A stretch of DNA of 64,000 nt from Chrysomallon squamiferum (lineage: Eukaryota > Mollusca > Gastropoda > Neomphalida > Peltospiridae), in the NCBI GenBank assembly GCA_012295275.1, contig CM022676.1, positions 13,270,379-13,334,378 of the forward strand, written 5' to 3'. Positions within the stretch are counted from its first letter, which is position 1; each line of letters starts with the position of its first letter. A program made the translations under genes and the position numbers. Below, one piece after another: positions 47,605 to 60,819 of the stretch. The notes below the pieces were generated by a model. That model saw nothing but the letters and a program-made list of their open reading frames with translations. It was not told the DNA's origin and did not search any database.

Positions 47605-47782
47605 CTGTCAAAGAAGAAAAGTGTTAAGAGACTAATCATTGACTGAAAGTTATGTAAGGATGGAAATTGTTATGATAGAACATCTATAACGATAGACAGA
47701 AGTCCATCCTTAAAATACCTTTTTTTTTTTTTATCTCAAGTAATTTTCTATGTTCTTTTACAGATCAGTATCATAAATAAAT

Positions 47783-48428
47783 TGAGGGGTTAGAGCCATA
47801 AGGTTGTAACTGCATTTTTGCCAAACTGAGAAAAATGCAAAACAGTGATTCAGTTGTCTTGCATTTGTATATGTACTGACACAGGTTTTTGAAATCACAC
47901 GTTTACTGGTTGTTTAACAACTCATCTATCAAGAACTTGTCTTGACAATAGTTCTAGTCATTAGCTCAACCCATACCCCAGAATCACTTACAATATTTGG
48001 GTGTATGAAAATCACAGACTTAAAAACGTCTTAAGTGTAATAAAGTCCTTTTGTCATGAAGTGAATTGAGACATGTATATAGGTACAGAACATCACAAGT
48101 GCACTCATGTCTTTTTGGTTTTGATATATTTTCCAAACAATCAAGACCATAATGATGTTAGTCTCATTATGACATACTGGCAAAACAATGTAATAGGTGA
48201 ACATACTAATTTCACTGAAACCAAAATATCATTAGTGCAGTCACAACTCTTTGGCATCAACAAATATTCACTTACGACTGTGGCCCTGATTAATATCTCA
48301 AACAGTTATTATCTACTAACTTGATTCTTTGATATTTCAAAGATTAATATACATCTATTCATCTATTGGTGGTAAAATGTCATTTTCACAAAAAAAGCAC
48401 TTAAGATCTTCTGGCTCTAACCCCTTGA
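47783..48428. mobile_element. Candidate non-autonomous DNA transposon
   Basis: Inverted ends GGGGTTAGAGCCA (47,786-47,798) and GGCTCTAACCCC (48,413-48,424) with further imperfect pairing outside and inside. The interior has one short plus-strand frame (48,073-48,324) with no recognised domain. Lies in the IgR-C intron. Confidence 0.5.
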
Positions 48429-50501
48429 AATGTCCAGTATGTCAATCAAACAGTTTTTGTGTAACTTTGTTTGTTTTTTAAATAAAAAGATAACGATAAT
48501 CAATCTTTTATCTGAGCTTAAAAAGGCACAAAACTAACTAATAATGTCTGATAAATATTTATTTATGTTCCCCAAAAGATAATGGTCTGATTTTTAAAAA
48601 CTTGTATACTTATATGCTTAAATGCCTAAACTGTGCCAAAATAAAAAATTACTGGAAAAGATCAGAGAAATTTATTTCATCTTTCATTTTTTTAATTTTA
48701 ATTATAATTCAATAATAGGAAGTAAATTCATGCAAATGAATGAATTTGTTCATGTCTTGTACATTTTCAACATTAAAATATGGTGCCTGCAAATATGTGA
48801 AATTAAATCTGTTACTTCACTTTCCTTTCCACGGAAATCGTTCATGCTGAATTCAGAATAATTATGGTAATAGTAGCTGATTCTGCTTATTTTACATTTT
48901 AATTTGGAAAGACAGCAAAAATAGAATATTCTTCTTTCTTCAATTAACCATCCTAAAAATACTGAGTAGGCTGAGTAAAATGTACCCACCAAACACTAAA
49001 CATTTACATACACTTTGTTAAAAAACCAAATATATTTCTTATTGTATTTTTATCAAAAATTATTTGATATCAGATAGTGACTAGTCAGTCAAACATATTT
49101 CTTGTCTACTAACTTACAACTTTAGTGACCCTTTCACTGTGTTCTATTACATCACAAAACCGGTTGCACTGCAAAATCATGAGTTGTGACACTCAAAAAA
49201 ATGTCTGTTAAGTTATCATTAAAAAAGTAACCTAGCATAAGTTTTGGTAAATTAGTAGAGAGGTGGGAACCCCTGTCATCGTTAGACAAGATTATAATCA
49301 AGTCATATAATCAAGTAATCCAGCTAAACTGTATTAAATTTTGATCACATGGAAAACTGTGGACATCTGAGTAATTTAGCAGAGTTGATGATAACTTAGT
49401 TGACATGTATTAAAATATTAGCTAACATACATCATGATTATTATTTTAGTGATTTCAATATACTGCAGCTAATGCAAATATAGTTTTCATCACCTATTAT
49501 TAGTCTGCCAACACAGGTAGTGGCAGACAGTTACATATCAGCCAATCACTAGACAAACTGTGCTTACATGCTACCTGTAACATTATGAATCGCATGGAAA
49601 TAAAGAGGGATATCTGCTCTTGAAATGTGTGTTGTTTGTATCATCTGAGTTATTCAGTGAACCTGTAACCTGCATTTAAAAACTGCTACATTTGAACACA
49701 GCTGGCAGCAGATACATTTTTAAAATGGACAGCTAAAACCATACCCCAGCTTCTGTGGCATCCACATCTGATATCATTCAAAAGATTGTTCAATTTCATT
49801 TTGAGTGGCATTTTAAACTAAGCATAATATTTACTGGAGCAGCAGCCATTTCCAATGTAACAACTGCTACCACTAACCAAATTACATTTTTTGTTTGTTC
49901 AAAATGCTATCAATCGCAGAGTACAGATTATAAGAGAATTTGATCTCGGTTTTTGATCGAATTTTGCACCATGTCATCGTCAGTTATTACGATTGTTTAA
50001 TTAATGTTTCTTATAAACGTATTCAAGCATTCATTTAATTTTTATCTGATTATTTTGTATATTCTACTGTGAAAAGCATTTGTAGTGCTGAAACTTAAAA
50101 GACCTTAGCAAATCTAATGCTGAAAGGGATTAAGATATCATCATTGCTACCTTTATAGTTTACTGTTGTCTTTTATTTTATTTAGGAATTAAAAAATATG
50201 CTTTATGATGATTTCTGTTGAAAATCAACCTACAGCTCGTATTTCTTGCTTCATTTTCAATGTAAATTACTGAAACACAATATTTTGTTTTAGTTCAAAC
50301 AACCTAAGTTATAAAAAGAAAGTAACAATGTAAACTCCAGTCAGAGGTGCAAAAATCACACAGATGCATATATAAATAATGTGACGTAATAATACGATAC
50401 AAAATGTTAAAAGACATAACATTAATGACGTCATTCATAATAAACATGGCACATCCAAAAATCCGAATTTTTGCTATTCCTTTATTTTAAGTTATTACTG
50501 T

Positions 50502-50536
<35 letters not shown>

Positions 50537-50546
50537 AATGTGTTAC

Positions 50547-50586
<40 letters not shown>

Positions 50587-52127
50587 ATACAATTGAATCT
50601 ATCCGACAAAAAAAAAAAAAAAAAAAAAAAAAAGCAACATACAAAATACCCCACCCCAAAAAACTGGTCAATAATTTTTAAAATAGCAAACAATCCTATT
50701 TCAAAAAATGTGTCAGTAAAAATTCAGTTCTGAAAGTAAGTATAGCTTATTACTGTTTTTAAACTTTTACACTGTCAGAATAACCCAACAGCCACTGATC
50801 ACAAAATGATGATGGGTTCATCTTTCATCATGTGATTACTAACTGAAACTGTTCAATTACTGCCAAAAATGGTATGAAAATAAACATTAAAAAAACAAAC
50901 AAACAAACATACAAAATAAAATATTATAAAATAACATAAAATAAAAAACTGATTAAAAATGAAACAAATATGAAGAATATATTTTTGAACATAATATACC
51001 CAGTGTTTATGTCATATTGCAACTGCCATCTTAGTGACAATTAGGTTATATCTCTGAATTTATGAGGATAAACATTTTATAAATTAGTAGAAATTATATA
51101 AATGATGCTAATACCCAAGATACAACAATAATTTAGCTGCTCAGGAAATAAATAGACTGCATCTTTTGATTTATAAAAGACAGAATAACATGACAGTCTC
51201 AAAATGTTTGAATTTTATAATAAAATAACATAGCTGGTATTTTTGTTTTTACACATGGGGCATTCCATGTCTAATCATCCAATGGATATAAACCATCTAG
51301 GAATCTGGCTGAAGGCTGGTTTTGGTATCACAAGCCAAAACAGACTGACCGACACTTTTTAACTACTGAAATTTTGAAAACCAGTGGGTTCCATTTTGAT
51401 GACACTGGTGTCATTGGAAAGCTAATTCATTAATTATTTTCTCTGATATGTGCAACATAAATTTTGGTCAAGTTTGACGTTTTGTTTGACTTTTAATATG
51501 ACTAGGGTCTTGATAGGATGTCAAGCTAAAATTAAACCCTTAAAATGTTAACATATACAAAAATCCAGATCTGTAATATTTTTAGTTTACTAGTAAAATA
51601 CACTTGAAGTGGATGTCCTTGAGCACAAAAGTGCATATTCCAACACTTCTAATGAATTAATGTATACAAAATGCATTATAATGCATTAGTTTCAGTACTT
51701 TATTATAGCAGTATCCTGTTTGGTGATTTAGGAAAATACATAGAATTATGAAAGAATTCTGAGTCACAAAATACCTAGCGAAAAACATTGTAGTGTAAAC
51801 AAGGTAGAAGGTTAGGTTAAAATTTTACTTTTTGGGAGGTGATATGATATAAAATGATATCTGAAGTAAAATGTATATATGCATTTAATCAAGGTTTAGA
51901 TGCTAAACTTAGCAGATATTTCATGCATCTGAAAACATTCCAATGTAAAGATTATATCAGTTATGTTTCTTAATTTTAAACTAAACACATGCAAAACACA
52001 CACACAGTGAAAATAAAAATTTTACTTATTTCTATAAAAGAATGCTATGAACATCATTGATAAAGGGAAGATGATGTTAAATATTATATAAATGTTTTAA
52101 TTGGATAAGATATATGTTTGTATTTAC
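48429..52127 (-). other. IgR-C intron, no exon seen
   Basis: Holds poly(A) and AAAT tracts at 50,500-50,634 and a diverse region near 51,240-51,560 that looks like non-microsatellite repeat DNA without a coding signature. I found no phase 1-1 exon. Confidence 0.45.
50500..50634. repeat. Poly(A)/AAAT tract pair
   Basis: A poly(A) run, about ten AAAT units and a second poly(A) run in succession; possibly the tails of two retroposon insertions. Confidence 0.85.
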
Positions 52128-52367
52128 CTGGAAATGTAAGTTCGCGACTTTCAGTTTGCAGTGGACCAGCATCTCCTAACGAACGGTGGTCGATTACCAG
52201 GATTAATTTAACTTTTTTACCAGCAAACTCAGGTGGTACTTGGTCAAATGACAAAGTACACGTTGATTGTTCATCTCCAGAGTTACATGTATCTTTGTTA
52301 CTGGTTATCTTTGTCAGAGTGTCTGGAACATTATTCTCGGTGCCACTGGATATCTGCATAACAAAAA
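52128..52367 (-). CDS. IgR-C exon: second part of Ig2
   Basis: Acceptor CTGTGCAG, donor GTAAAT, 240 nt, phase 1-1. It encodes MQISSGTENN, then CNSGDEQSTCTLSFDQVPPE and KLILVIDHRS, ending LTFP before the junction. Beta-strand-rich with two close cysteines, read as the larger part of an atypical Ig domain. The fold assignment is less sure than for the other Ig exons. Confidence 0.75.
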
Positions 52368-54148
52368 CTGCACAGATAAGGACATATATGAAGTAAATTT
52401 TAAAAATATATATATATAAAAAATAAGAAAAAGTACAACATTAAGTATTATATTTATCTAAAATTTTGTCCACTAAACACTGTTTATAAAACAGGTATAT
52501 ATACCTGCACTGATATATGCCATCTATCATTTATTTATTGATAATACACTGTTGCTTATTTGTATCATACAAGACAACATACAATACACACACTATTTCA
52601 CAACATACTGCAAGCACAGATATTATGTCACAAGATTGTATTTACTGACACTATTTGACAACATACTGCATGACCAGACACAATATCAGAATACTATGCA
52701 CATACAAGCACTGTATCTCAAAATACTGGACATATACACACACTATGTGACAACATACTGCATATAAAGGCATTACATGACAACATTACATGTACAGACA
52801 TTATTTCTGTGTAGTGTGTAACAATATAAAACATATAGTTTGCATATTAAGACTGTTTGTATTTGATTATACTTAGTTTGTGCTATGTAACTTAGTTTGG
52901 TTCCTCTACATCTGATACTGATGACTGAATTTTACGTTATTTACACTTGAAAGAAAAACTGTTAACAGGATGTTGTTTAGACACATTTACATTTTCAAAG
53001 ATATCAGTGAGTTGTTAGAAGTAATTAGTTTTTCACATCCTTTACTTTGAATGTGATATGCAAACTAAGCCATATTTATTCATTTATCCCTCAGTATCAT
53101 GTTCACCATCATTAAGAAAACAAAATATATATATATATAAAAACAGAGGTCTCATCTAATTACTTCACATGTGTTATGTGTAGGTATTCTTTTTAATAGC
53201 TTATATATGATCTTGTATCAGATCTCTTGTATTCTACTGAGTATTTCATTGCTGAAAGCTTCCTTGGCTGAGATTTCATCCAGTCTATGCCCCCAAAATG
53301 CTCAAGTGTGCACTTTGCCGTTAGAATGTAGTTTACTATATTTTCAGCATTGATAAAAGTAAGCACTTCTCTAACACCTGAAGTATTCATGAGGGACTCA
53401 AAGTGAAAGTTGTCTCACCTAAGTTTAAGACCACTGATTTAGGCTCACAACATGGTGACTTTAAGTTAAAATAAGTCCAGACTGTGTGCTACAGTTAAAT
53501 CAGTAACATCAAATCTTTTAAACAACAACCGTTTCTGTTCTTAGAGCATTTCAGTTATTATACATATTGCCTAAATATGACTTTTATTTACTTTTTAATT
53601 TTTTTTCATTATTTCATTAAATGAAGAAGATCTTAGGCATTATGCAAAAAAATATTATCTGAAATTAAAGAACATTTCTGGCTAATTTTTAAGAATATAG
53701 CATACAAGATATTTCTTCAGATAATTTAAAATAATTTTTACTTATTTACTTATTATAACAATAAGATAATTAACTTAATATTGTTTTAATATATCTATGC
53801 TGTTATCTACTCTAACAAAAATAGCATCTGTACATATCTACAAGCTATTTCCAATCTAGTAATTTAATTAACACTATTTCTTCATTTATATTTCTCTTTA
53901 TTATAAAAAAAAATATTAAAAATAAAAATTAAATAAAATTTAAAAATTAGAAAAATAAAAAAAATATCCATATTAAGTAATTTATTTATTTATGTGTTTT
54001 TTTTAATTATTATTATTATTGTTATTATTTTTCACGTACTATTTAATAATATATATAAAGTAAAGATTTCTGTAAAAACAAAAAGGAAATGATTTGATAC
54101 AAACCTTGTACTTCCAGGTACAGGTAGGTAACAGGTAGGTACAATTAC
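52368..54148 (-). other. IgR-C intron
   Basis: AT-rich; a loose repeat of CATACTGCA-like units lies near 52,560-52,790. No exon seen. Confidence 0.45.
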
Positions 54149-54223
54149 CTGTCACAGACACACTGAATGGAAGACTTACAGCAGTTAATGATTCCAGCTC
54201 ATTTTGTTTTATTTCATACTTAG
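54149..54223 (-). CDS. IgR-C exon: first part of Ig2
   Basis: Acceptor ATGTTTCAG, donor GTAATT, 75 nt, phase 1-1. It encodes KYEIKQNELESLTAVSLPFS then VSVT. This is strand A/B material completed by the next exon. Splitting an Ig domain over two exons sets it apart from the one-exon Ig domains of IgR-A and IgR-B. A longer form reading to a second GT at about 54,105 is open but would break the phase. Confidence 0.6.
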
Positions 54224-55469
54224 CTGAAACATAAAAGGAATTATTAAAATGCTAGTAACAATAATAATATTTGTTAAATTTATTTATTTTGTTTTACTAT
54301 TTCTTATATTTTTATTATTGTTTTTTTTTTAGGACTAAATTCCAGTGTGTATATATGAAATTTGTTTCAGTACACAAAAGAGTCATGTTAATTTCAAGTC
54401 AGTGTTAGTGAATTGATATTGTCTGATTTATATATTTTAATTTTTGATTGATAAAGTATTGATCTGCATGTTTCTTCCAGTGTCAGAATCAGGTTGCTTA
54501 TTAATAATAATAAACTGTTGAACCTTGAACTCTAGTTCAAATGAAATACAGATGAGAACAAATTTGCACACATGCACACACCAGTGTTTTGTGGAAATAA
54601 TCGTAATTACTAATTTCAATATATCAACAATCAAATAAATATTTTGTATTATTCACAGTATCATTAGTTGCAGTTTCATCACACTGAATACCACCTCCTT
54701 GTCAATGTTTAGCATTAGTATATTACTTTGTTCTTCTTTTTACCCTAGCCTTATTGTAAAAGTTCGAAGTATTTGCATTCTGCAAAGTCCCAGTGACTCA
54801 AAATAACAACACAATAACTAAATTTCAAACAAACAGCTGTTATCTGACAGCAAAATATAAATTGCAATGGTTTTGCTCAGTTGAAAATATTTCAGAAAAC
54901 CTTCCTTTGATCTGGACCATAGTGTACAATTATATTAAAATATTTCACATATTTATAACAATCTCTACTTTGTTCAATCTTTCACATTTTCTGTGAGTGT
55001 GATGGATATCAATATTCTTGTTTCTGTAAATTAATTGAATTCTACAAGATACTTATGCCCAGATCCAACTATAATTTTAGTTTTAGGAAACATAACCTAA
55101 ACTCTTTATGAACTAATCATCCATCTGATCTGTAAAAACTATATGTTGACCATAATGTATTGATTTACATACTTCAAAGACTTTTTAATTTTATTTTCCC
55201 AGAAAAGCAGATTTATAATTTAAAAAATTACTACTAATAATAATGATAATAATAACAATAATTATAATAATAATAAACTTACTGAATAAGAAAGAAAGAA
55301 AAAAAATGAAGAAAATGATTTTGAAAATTCATTAAACAACTATAAATCATGTATTCTGTTAAAAGGAAACAGTCTTTTTTTCTTTTTTCTGTTTTCTTAA
55401 AATTACTATATTTTTAATGAATGGATGAATTTATTTGTTTATGTTGTTAACTTTACTAATTATATTTAC

Positions 55470-55787
55470 CGGACTTATTAACTATGCATGGTCTTAATGG
55501 GTTATTTGCAGAAACATCCATACATTCCCATTGTGTGGCATCTTTAGATCCATTGAAACTCTGTATCATTACAGTCATAGATCCTGAAGCATTTCCAATT
55601 ACCCCATATCCAGATTGGTGGTTAAAACATGAGCCAAATGTACTGTTACACTGCACAACAGGTGCACCATTTTTAAAAAAATACACTTTCGAGTCAATGC
55701 TTCCATTTATGTAAACACATGTCATGTTTAGTGGTATTCCCTCAAACCAGTTTGAAACACATGGATTGATTTCAAAAATTGCTGATC
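55470..55787 (-). CDS. IgR-C exon: Ig domain 1
   Basis: Acceptor TTTTTTTAG, donor GTAAAT, 318 nt, phase 1-1. It encodes FEINPCVSNWFEG, LNMTCVYINGS (strand B), VYFFKNGAPVVQC, CFNHQSGYG, and KDATQWECMDVSA (strand F). The F-K-N / C / GY / W-x-C spacing resembles Ig1 of IgR-A (FIRNKD, GYSCKC, NWTC). Sequons are NMT, NGS, NST and NAS. Confidence 0.85.
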
Positions 55788-56523
55788 CTAAAAAAAAAAA
55801 AAAAATTAAATTATATAAAAAATTTCTGTTTTCCCTTCTGCATGATTATCAAATCCAGAAATAATAGAACAATATCTAAATAAACTTTGTAGGCAGCTGA
55901 TTGTAGAATTAATCATGCAGTGCTTTAAAGAAGATAAGATACATTTTCTTTCTTTTAAATATTTTTAGAAATTAAAATAAATCACATAACCATCTTATAC
56001 AAATACATATTCTATGGTAAGCTTGCTTTCATCTTTGATTAATGTGTAGAAAGCATAATGTTTATTTTTATTTATTTATTTATTTATTTATTTTAATATC
56101 TTATTGAAATGTAGTATTTTAACTAAATGAAATATTCCTCAGTAATCAGATCTATATAAAAATTAAACAAATAAATAAATACTAAATAATGTAACAAATA
56201 CAACATTAGATAAAGTTATAAATCTGTCACCAGAGATTCCTGCTTTCACTGAAGTGTGAGAATAACAACCTTTTGGTCAGTGAAAGACTATTTTAGCATG
56301 AAGGGGATAATTTTATTAATTACCTTATTAGAGTGCCTATTTAATTTAAAATCAGTGGTGAGGAATATGCAAAGATCTAAGACAAGTGACTTGCCTTTTG
56401 ACAAATCCAGCTGACTGAAAAACTGCAAGCTACATGTTATGTATATACAAAAAGTAATCCTTTAAACAATGATTTGTCTAATTTCTTTTTATATTTGGGT
56501 ATAATCAGATAGCATATGTAAAT

Positions 56524-56525
<2 letters not shown>

Positions 56526-56560
<35 letters not shown>
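56526..56560. repeat. GT microsatellite
   Basis: About 17 GT units in the IgR-C intron after the signal exon. Confidence 0.95.
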
Positions 56561-57405
56561 CTTGAAAACATTTCCATAAATACTATTTTATTTCTAAAAT
56601 TTAAGAAGTTAGATTCTAAATATCAGAAGTTTATTTAAAAATGCAAAACAGTTTGCATCCATTATTCAAATACTAACCGCAACAAAAACTGAAACATTTA
56701 TCTCAATAAGTAAGTCTTTTATGTACATTTGACAGTCTTGTCAAAAACTAAAAAATATTCAAATTTTTCATTTTACTTCATAAATTACTTCTTTCTTTTT
56801 TTTAATATTCATGATGTATGAATAAAGACCAACATAAAGACCAGTTATTTCTTTTTATGTCTTATCAACTTGGTTACAATTTTCCATTTAAATACAAGGT
56901 GATTTGACACAGAACTACCGTAGAACAAATATCTAAGAATTATTTACTGTCCTTGACTTTTCCTAAACAAGTAATCTATTTGCTTCAAAAAGTTTCAGAT
57001 CATTCATATACATTTGCAAAAGTTACAACAAATTGGAAAAGATGGTAGGTCATTAGCAATCTTTTTTTTACTGCATTACTTTATTAGTGCATAAAATTTC
57101 ATATAATATTATATCTGACATTCAATGTTAAAATGGCTTAAAAATTATACATTTCACAAAGAACAAGGTGTAGTATGTGGCAGATTAAATTCCATATATG
57201 CAGATTTAGTTACTTGTGTTATGCTAATGACCACAACTGTTTTGTCATTTATATTGAATTATTTTTATATTGTTGATTTTAATTCTTTGTTTTAAATAAC
57301 TTACTTATTTATAATTAATATTTATTACTGTTGATGTTCTTTTCAGAGATTTTTAAAATTAATTAATTTATTTATTTGTACATTTTATAGATACATATAT
57401 CTAAC

Positions 57406-57505
57406 CATCTGCCTTCCACACATGTGAAAGAAGAAACAATGCCATGAAAATCCATTGACACCAGACAATTTTTCCATTCATTTCCAATGTGTCCAAGTGC
57501 TGATC
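57406..57505 (-). CDS. IgR-C signal-peptide exon
   Basis: Acceptor TTTTTCAG before 57,505; ATG at 57,481; donor GTTAGA after 57,406; phase 1 out. It encodes MNGKIVWCQWIFMALFLLSH then a short end to AD. A basic start, a hydrophobic core and a small residue near the end make a good signal peptide. The acceptor in front of the ATG shows that at least one 5'-UTR exon lies upstream. The donor is a weaker GTTAG form. Confidence 0.72.
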
Positions 57506-57924
57506 CTGAAAAATATAAATTACTGTGTTAATTATTTTGGTGTCAGTTATTCATTTTTCTTTTTTTCTTCATTTTTTTCTTATTCTTCTTATTATTTTAA
57601 CCTTGTTTGTGAAGTTATGTATTAAGGGTTATGCCTACTTCATCCTTCCTTTTGTTTTGTTTTATTCTAAATTTAATTAGAATATGTTCTTGCCAATATT
57701 GCAAACAGAGCAATATCTGATGATTACTTTAATGATTTTTAGGCCTTTGAGAGCAAATTGCACCTCTATCAGATATTAACTTTAATAAAGCCTTGAAATC
57801 TAGTTAAATTCTCAAGGCTATTTACATGAACATACCAGGAATAGTTTGCGACCTTTATTTCCCTAAATAAAACATAATGATAATGTATAAATTATACCAA
57901 CAAAATAAAAGAAGAAGAAAAATA

Positions 57925-57980
57925 ATAATAATAATAATAATAATAATGATAATACATGTAATAATAATAATAAGAGTAAT
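57925..57980. repeat. AAT microsatellite
   Basis: AAT units with interruptions, upstream of the IgR-C signal exon. Confidence 0.9.
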
Positions 57981-58779
57981 TACTGGGAGTAAAAACTAGT
58001 AAACTGCAACATTGAATATAATTTTAGAATGTTGTAAATGTTTTTTGTTTGTTTTTATTTTATTTACATATTATTTTTTTAATTATTTAATTTCAAAGAA
58101 AAAATATTAAATAAAAAATACAGTTGACAAAAGGGGTGTTCTGTTCAAGCTCTCTTTCTTTCTTTTTTTATTTTATTTATGATGTAAATATATACATAAA
58201 ATGTCCTAAATGCATTAAAGTATCTGGATGGTACAATAAAGTACGAAAACTGCATCTGAATACTACTGACAAAGATTATGGCAGAACTTACTGTAAACAG
58301 TTCAGTTTGCTAATTTCTTAAAACAGTAATGTCAGTGTAATGCAGACAAAGTGAATAAAACTAAATCAGCCTTTGCATTGAGTAAAATGAATAATAGTGT
58401 TACAGTGAATACATTATGTGGTAAATTTACAATATGATCAAAACAAACAAAAGCTTTTTGTTTAGCTTAAATCATTCATCTCAGTATCAGGTAATGTGAA
58501 CTTTAAATTTACAAATGAATGAAAGAATGAATGTTTAACGACACTCCAGCATGAAAAGCATATCAGCTATTGGGTGTGAAACTGAAGGTAAATATAAAAT
58601 GATGATTATGAATACAAATTCAGAAGTTAATTAAAATACAGTGTGAAGAGTTGTGCAAAAATGTCACATTTTAACAACAAAATCAGTATTCCATCACATT
58701 TATTTGACCAAATATTTCTTTCCTAATCTGCTTAACATAACTCCAACAGAGTACACTAACAATGTTCAGACTGAGGTGG

Positions 58780-59700
58780 ATGATTATTCTTCAGGATAAA
58801 TGAATGATTCAAGTAACTATGACCTTGTCAGAAACTATTTCGTACTTCCTGCACAACCTGTAGGAAGACTGCCATACTCACAGGTCTGGCTTGACAGAAT
58901 GAAGTTTGTTTGTGTATGCACAATTCCAGTTATCTTGCCAAATGTAAAAACAAATATCAGTGAATTTGATGATTAACATCACTGTAAGACACACTTTCAA
59001 ATCATCTTCCCAGTTAAGTGATGGCCCAGCTTCATAGTTCATAAAGCTTGGAGACTGTAAAGTGAATTGGTAAAAATAATAAATTTGAATACACTAGAAT
59101 CCTTTATTTCTTCCAAAGCTTTTATGAATGCCCAAACTTCAGCACTAAAGATCAATACTGAATCATGCAATCTCACATATTGCATCTCATGGAGAAACTG
59201 TAGCACAAGCCACAGAATTCTCATCCCATGATCCATTGGTATAAACAGGAATGTAATCACAGTATTTGTCTTTAATTTCCATGAAAAAATGTTTATAGGC
59301 AACATCTGCACAACCTTTCTTTAGATGCTGTAAACTACATAATTAACAAGTTCAAATGCATATCAAGAACACCAATGTCACTCTTTTCCTGAGGTCTACT
59401 ACTGTTAAGCTTCAGGTGTTGCTATCTGCCTCTTTGGTAGACCAGCCTTTTTTCATAACAATGGCTCAGAATTGACAATATTATCACAAACTTCATGATT
59501 TTTCATTCAAGCCCAGAGAGCCATAAAGATTAGATTCTGTTGAATGAACATACAGTCCCATCAAACTCATTCTCATGGACTGGAAGAGTGACTAAAATTT
59601 TGTTCAGAAACAAAAGGATTGTGTTCGTTACACTGGTACCAACCTGAAACCCTACAATTTGGAAAGATTTCTAAACTAATGAAATTTGTGAAAGCCTTCC
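58780..59700 (-). pseudogene. Non-LTR retrotransposon relic, RNase H region
   Basis: Minus strand, in order: IPVYTNGSWDENSVACATVS (RNase H first strand, Y-T-D-G-S-type), LIFSAEVWAFIKALE (the E-x-x-A helix), KFIIFTNSLYSLQAL (the D-S-x-x-x-L motif with Asp changed to Asn), then WQDNWN, NKLHSVKP and WQSSYR, typical of the C-terminus of Jockey-type elements. Frameshifts and stops occur throughout. Confidence 0.75.
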
Positions 59701-60705
59701 ATCTAAAGATTGTCATATAATGAGTATGACGAGTTGTGAATAATGTTCATTATAAAATAGCATTATGTATTATGATTATAAAGAACATATAGATTAATAT
59801 TTACAGCTGCTGCTGCCTGTTAGTTATATTTTCTGTGACGTTAATATGATACTCAAAGTGTAATTAACCTAGCTCAGGGCTTTATTAAAATAACTGGAGC
59901 ATCACTGAAGAATACCTAGAGATTACTGTGATTTCAGGAATTCCCTAAAAGTTTTAGAATTTTGTAATTTTACTGTAAGAAATACTCCATAGGTATAGAT
60001 TATAATGCACAAAAATCTTGCAGTTTAGTTCTACTGCATGTCAGCAACTTTTTTTTTGTTCTGCTACTAGTTTAAATACAAAAAGATCATATACTAGTTC
60101 AGTTTAGCTTATCGTATCAGCCTGTAACTTATTTACTGGCCTTCAATGAAAATATTACAACAGAAGGAATATGATCAAGACATAATTTACAAATCAAAAC
60201 TGGAGTAAGAAATATAAAGAGAAATTAAAAAATAATAATAATAAGGAAGTAAAGAAAAAATGGAAACGATTTTTTGTACTCAAAATAAGCTGTATTATAA
60301 TTATAGTGTATACAGTATAGTGGTGGGTGTGTATGGGTGTGTACGATATATACAGGCCTCCTTTTTTTGTTTTTTGTTTTTCCATCTGTTTTATAAATGC
60401 GGAAAAATACTTTTATCATATCAAAGTGACTTTATATATATTTATATTTGCAACAGCAGCAAAATATTCTGCTAACAAGACGTAGACATTACTCTGAACC
60501 GTGACTTGTGCTTCGAATCGATAATTACTGCATAATAAACCTTAAAACGAACCTAGCTGTTTTAGTGTTTAGTCTTTTAATTTATCGAATGCCAGTTTGG
60601 TTGTTGATATTTAAAATAAAGGCAAAATAAGACATGAATACAACATAAAGAAAGAAAGAAATTGAAACTTAAATACAAATTACGTACCACAACTGGTTTT
60701 CTTAC

Positions 60706-60800
60706 CTCTTTACCAAACTGACCCTCGACAAAATAAATAGGTTTTCCACGACCTTCACCTTGTACCAAATCAATTACGTATTCTCGGCCCAGAGTTAGGT
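60706..60800 (-). promoter_or_regulatory. Candidate IgR-C first exon and promoter
   Basis: A good donor, AAGAG|GTAAGA, at 60,706 follows a GC-richer stretch with no ATG, as expected for a 5'-UTR exon. About 90 bases upstream is AGTAACCTAAC (plus-strand GTTAGGTTACT near 60,794-60,804), the same core found in front of the IgR-B-type signal exons. Assignment to IgR-C is by position only. Confidence 0.4.
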
Positions 60801-60819
60801 TACTTCAGCCGGTATTTAT

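Larger units (their letters stand above)
44380..60810 (-). other. IgR-C gene: 2-Ig protein with TM or GPI-type 3' ends
   Basis: Four common coding exons (signal, Ig1, and Ig2 split in two) total 709 bases. They can join either to a 644-nt exon with a membrane span and long tail (1,353 bases, 450 residues) or to three small exons (33, 55 and 37 nt) ending in a GPI-type signal (834 bases, 277 residues). Both sums are multiples of three and both junctions are in phase 1. The upstream splice acceptor before the signal exon implies a non-coding first exon, probably near 60.7-60.8 kb. Ig1 shares the GY...W-x-C layout with Ig1 of IgR-A and IgR-B, so it is a distant member of the same family. I recognise no named orthologue. 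Confidence 0.75.

Noticed and set aside
47280-47627. Plus-strand open frame opposite the IgR-C TM exon
   Set aside because: Antisense shadow of a well-supported coding exon.
58124-58321. Plus-strand frame ending DKDYGRTYC, resembling Ig strand F
   Set aside because: Only one short Ig-like word, no partner strand B cysteine at the right distance and no clean splice sites.
60577-60768. Minus-strand protein frame near the proposed IgR-C first exon
   Set aside because: It lacks a true ATG in the exon part and runs through the splice donor; better read as a non-coding exon.
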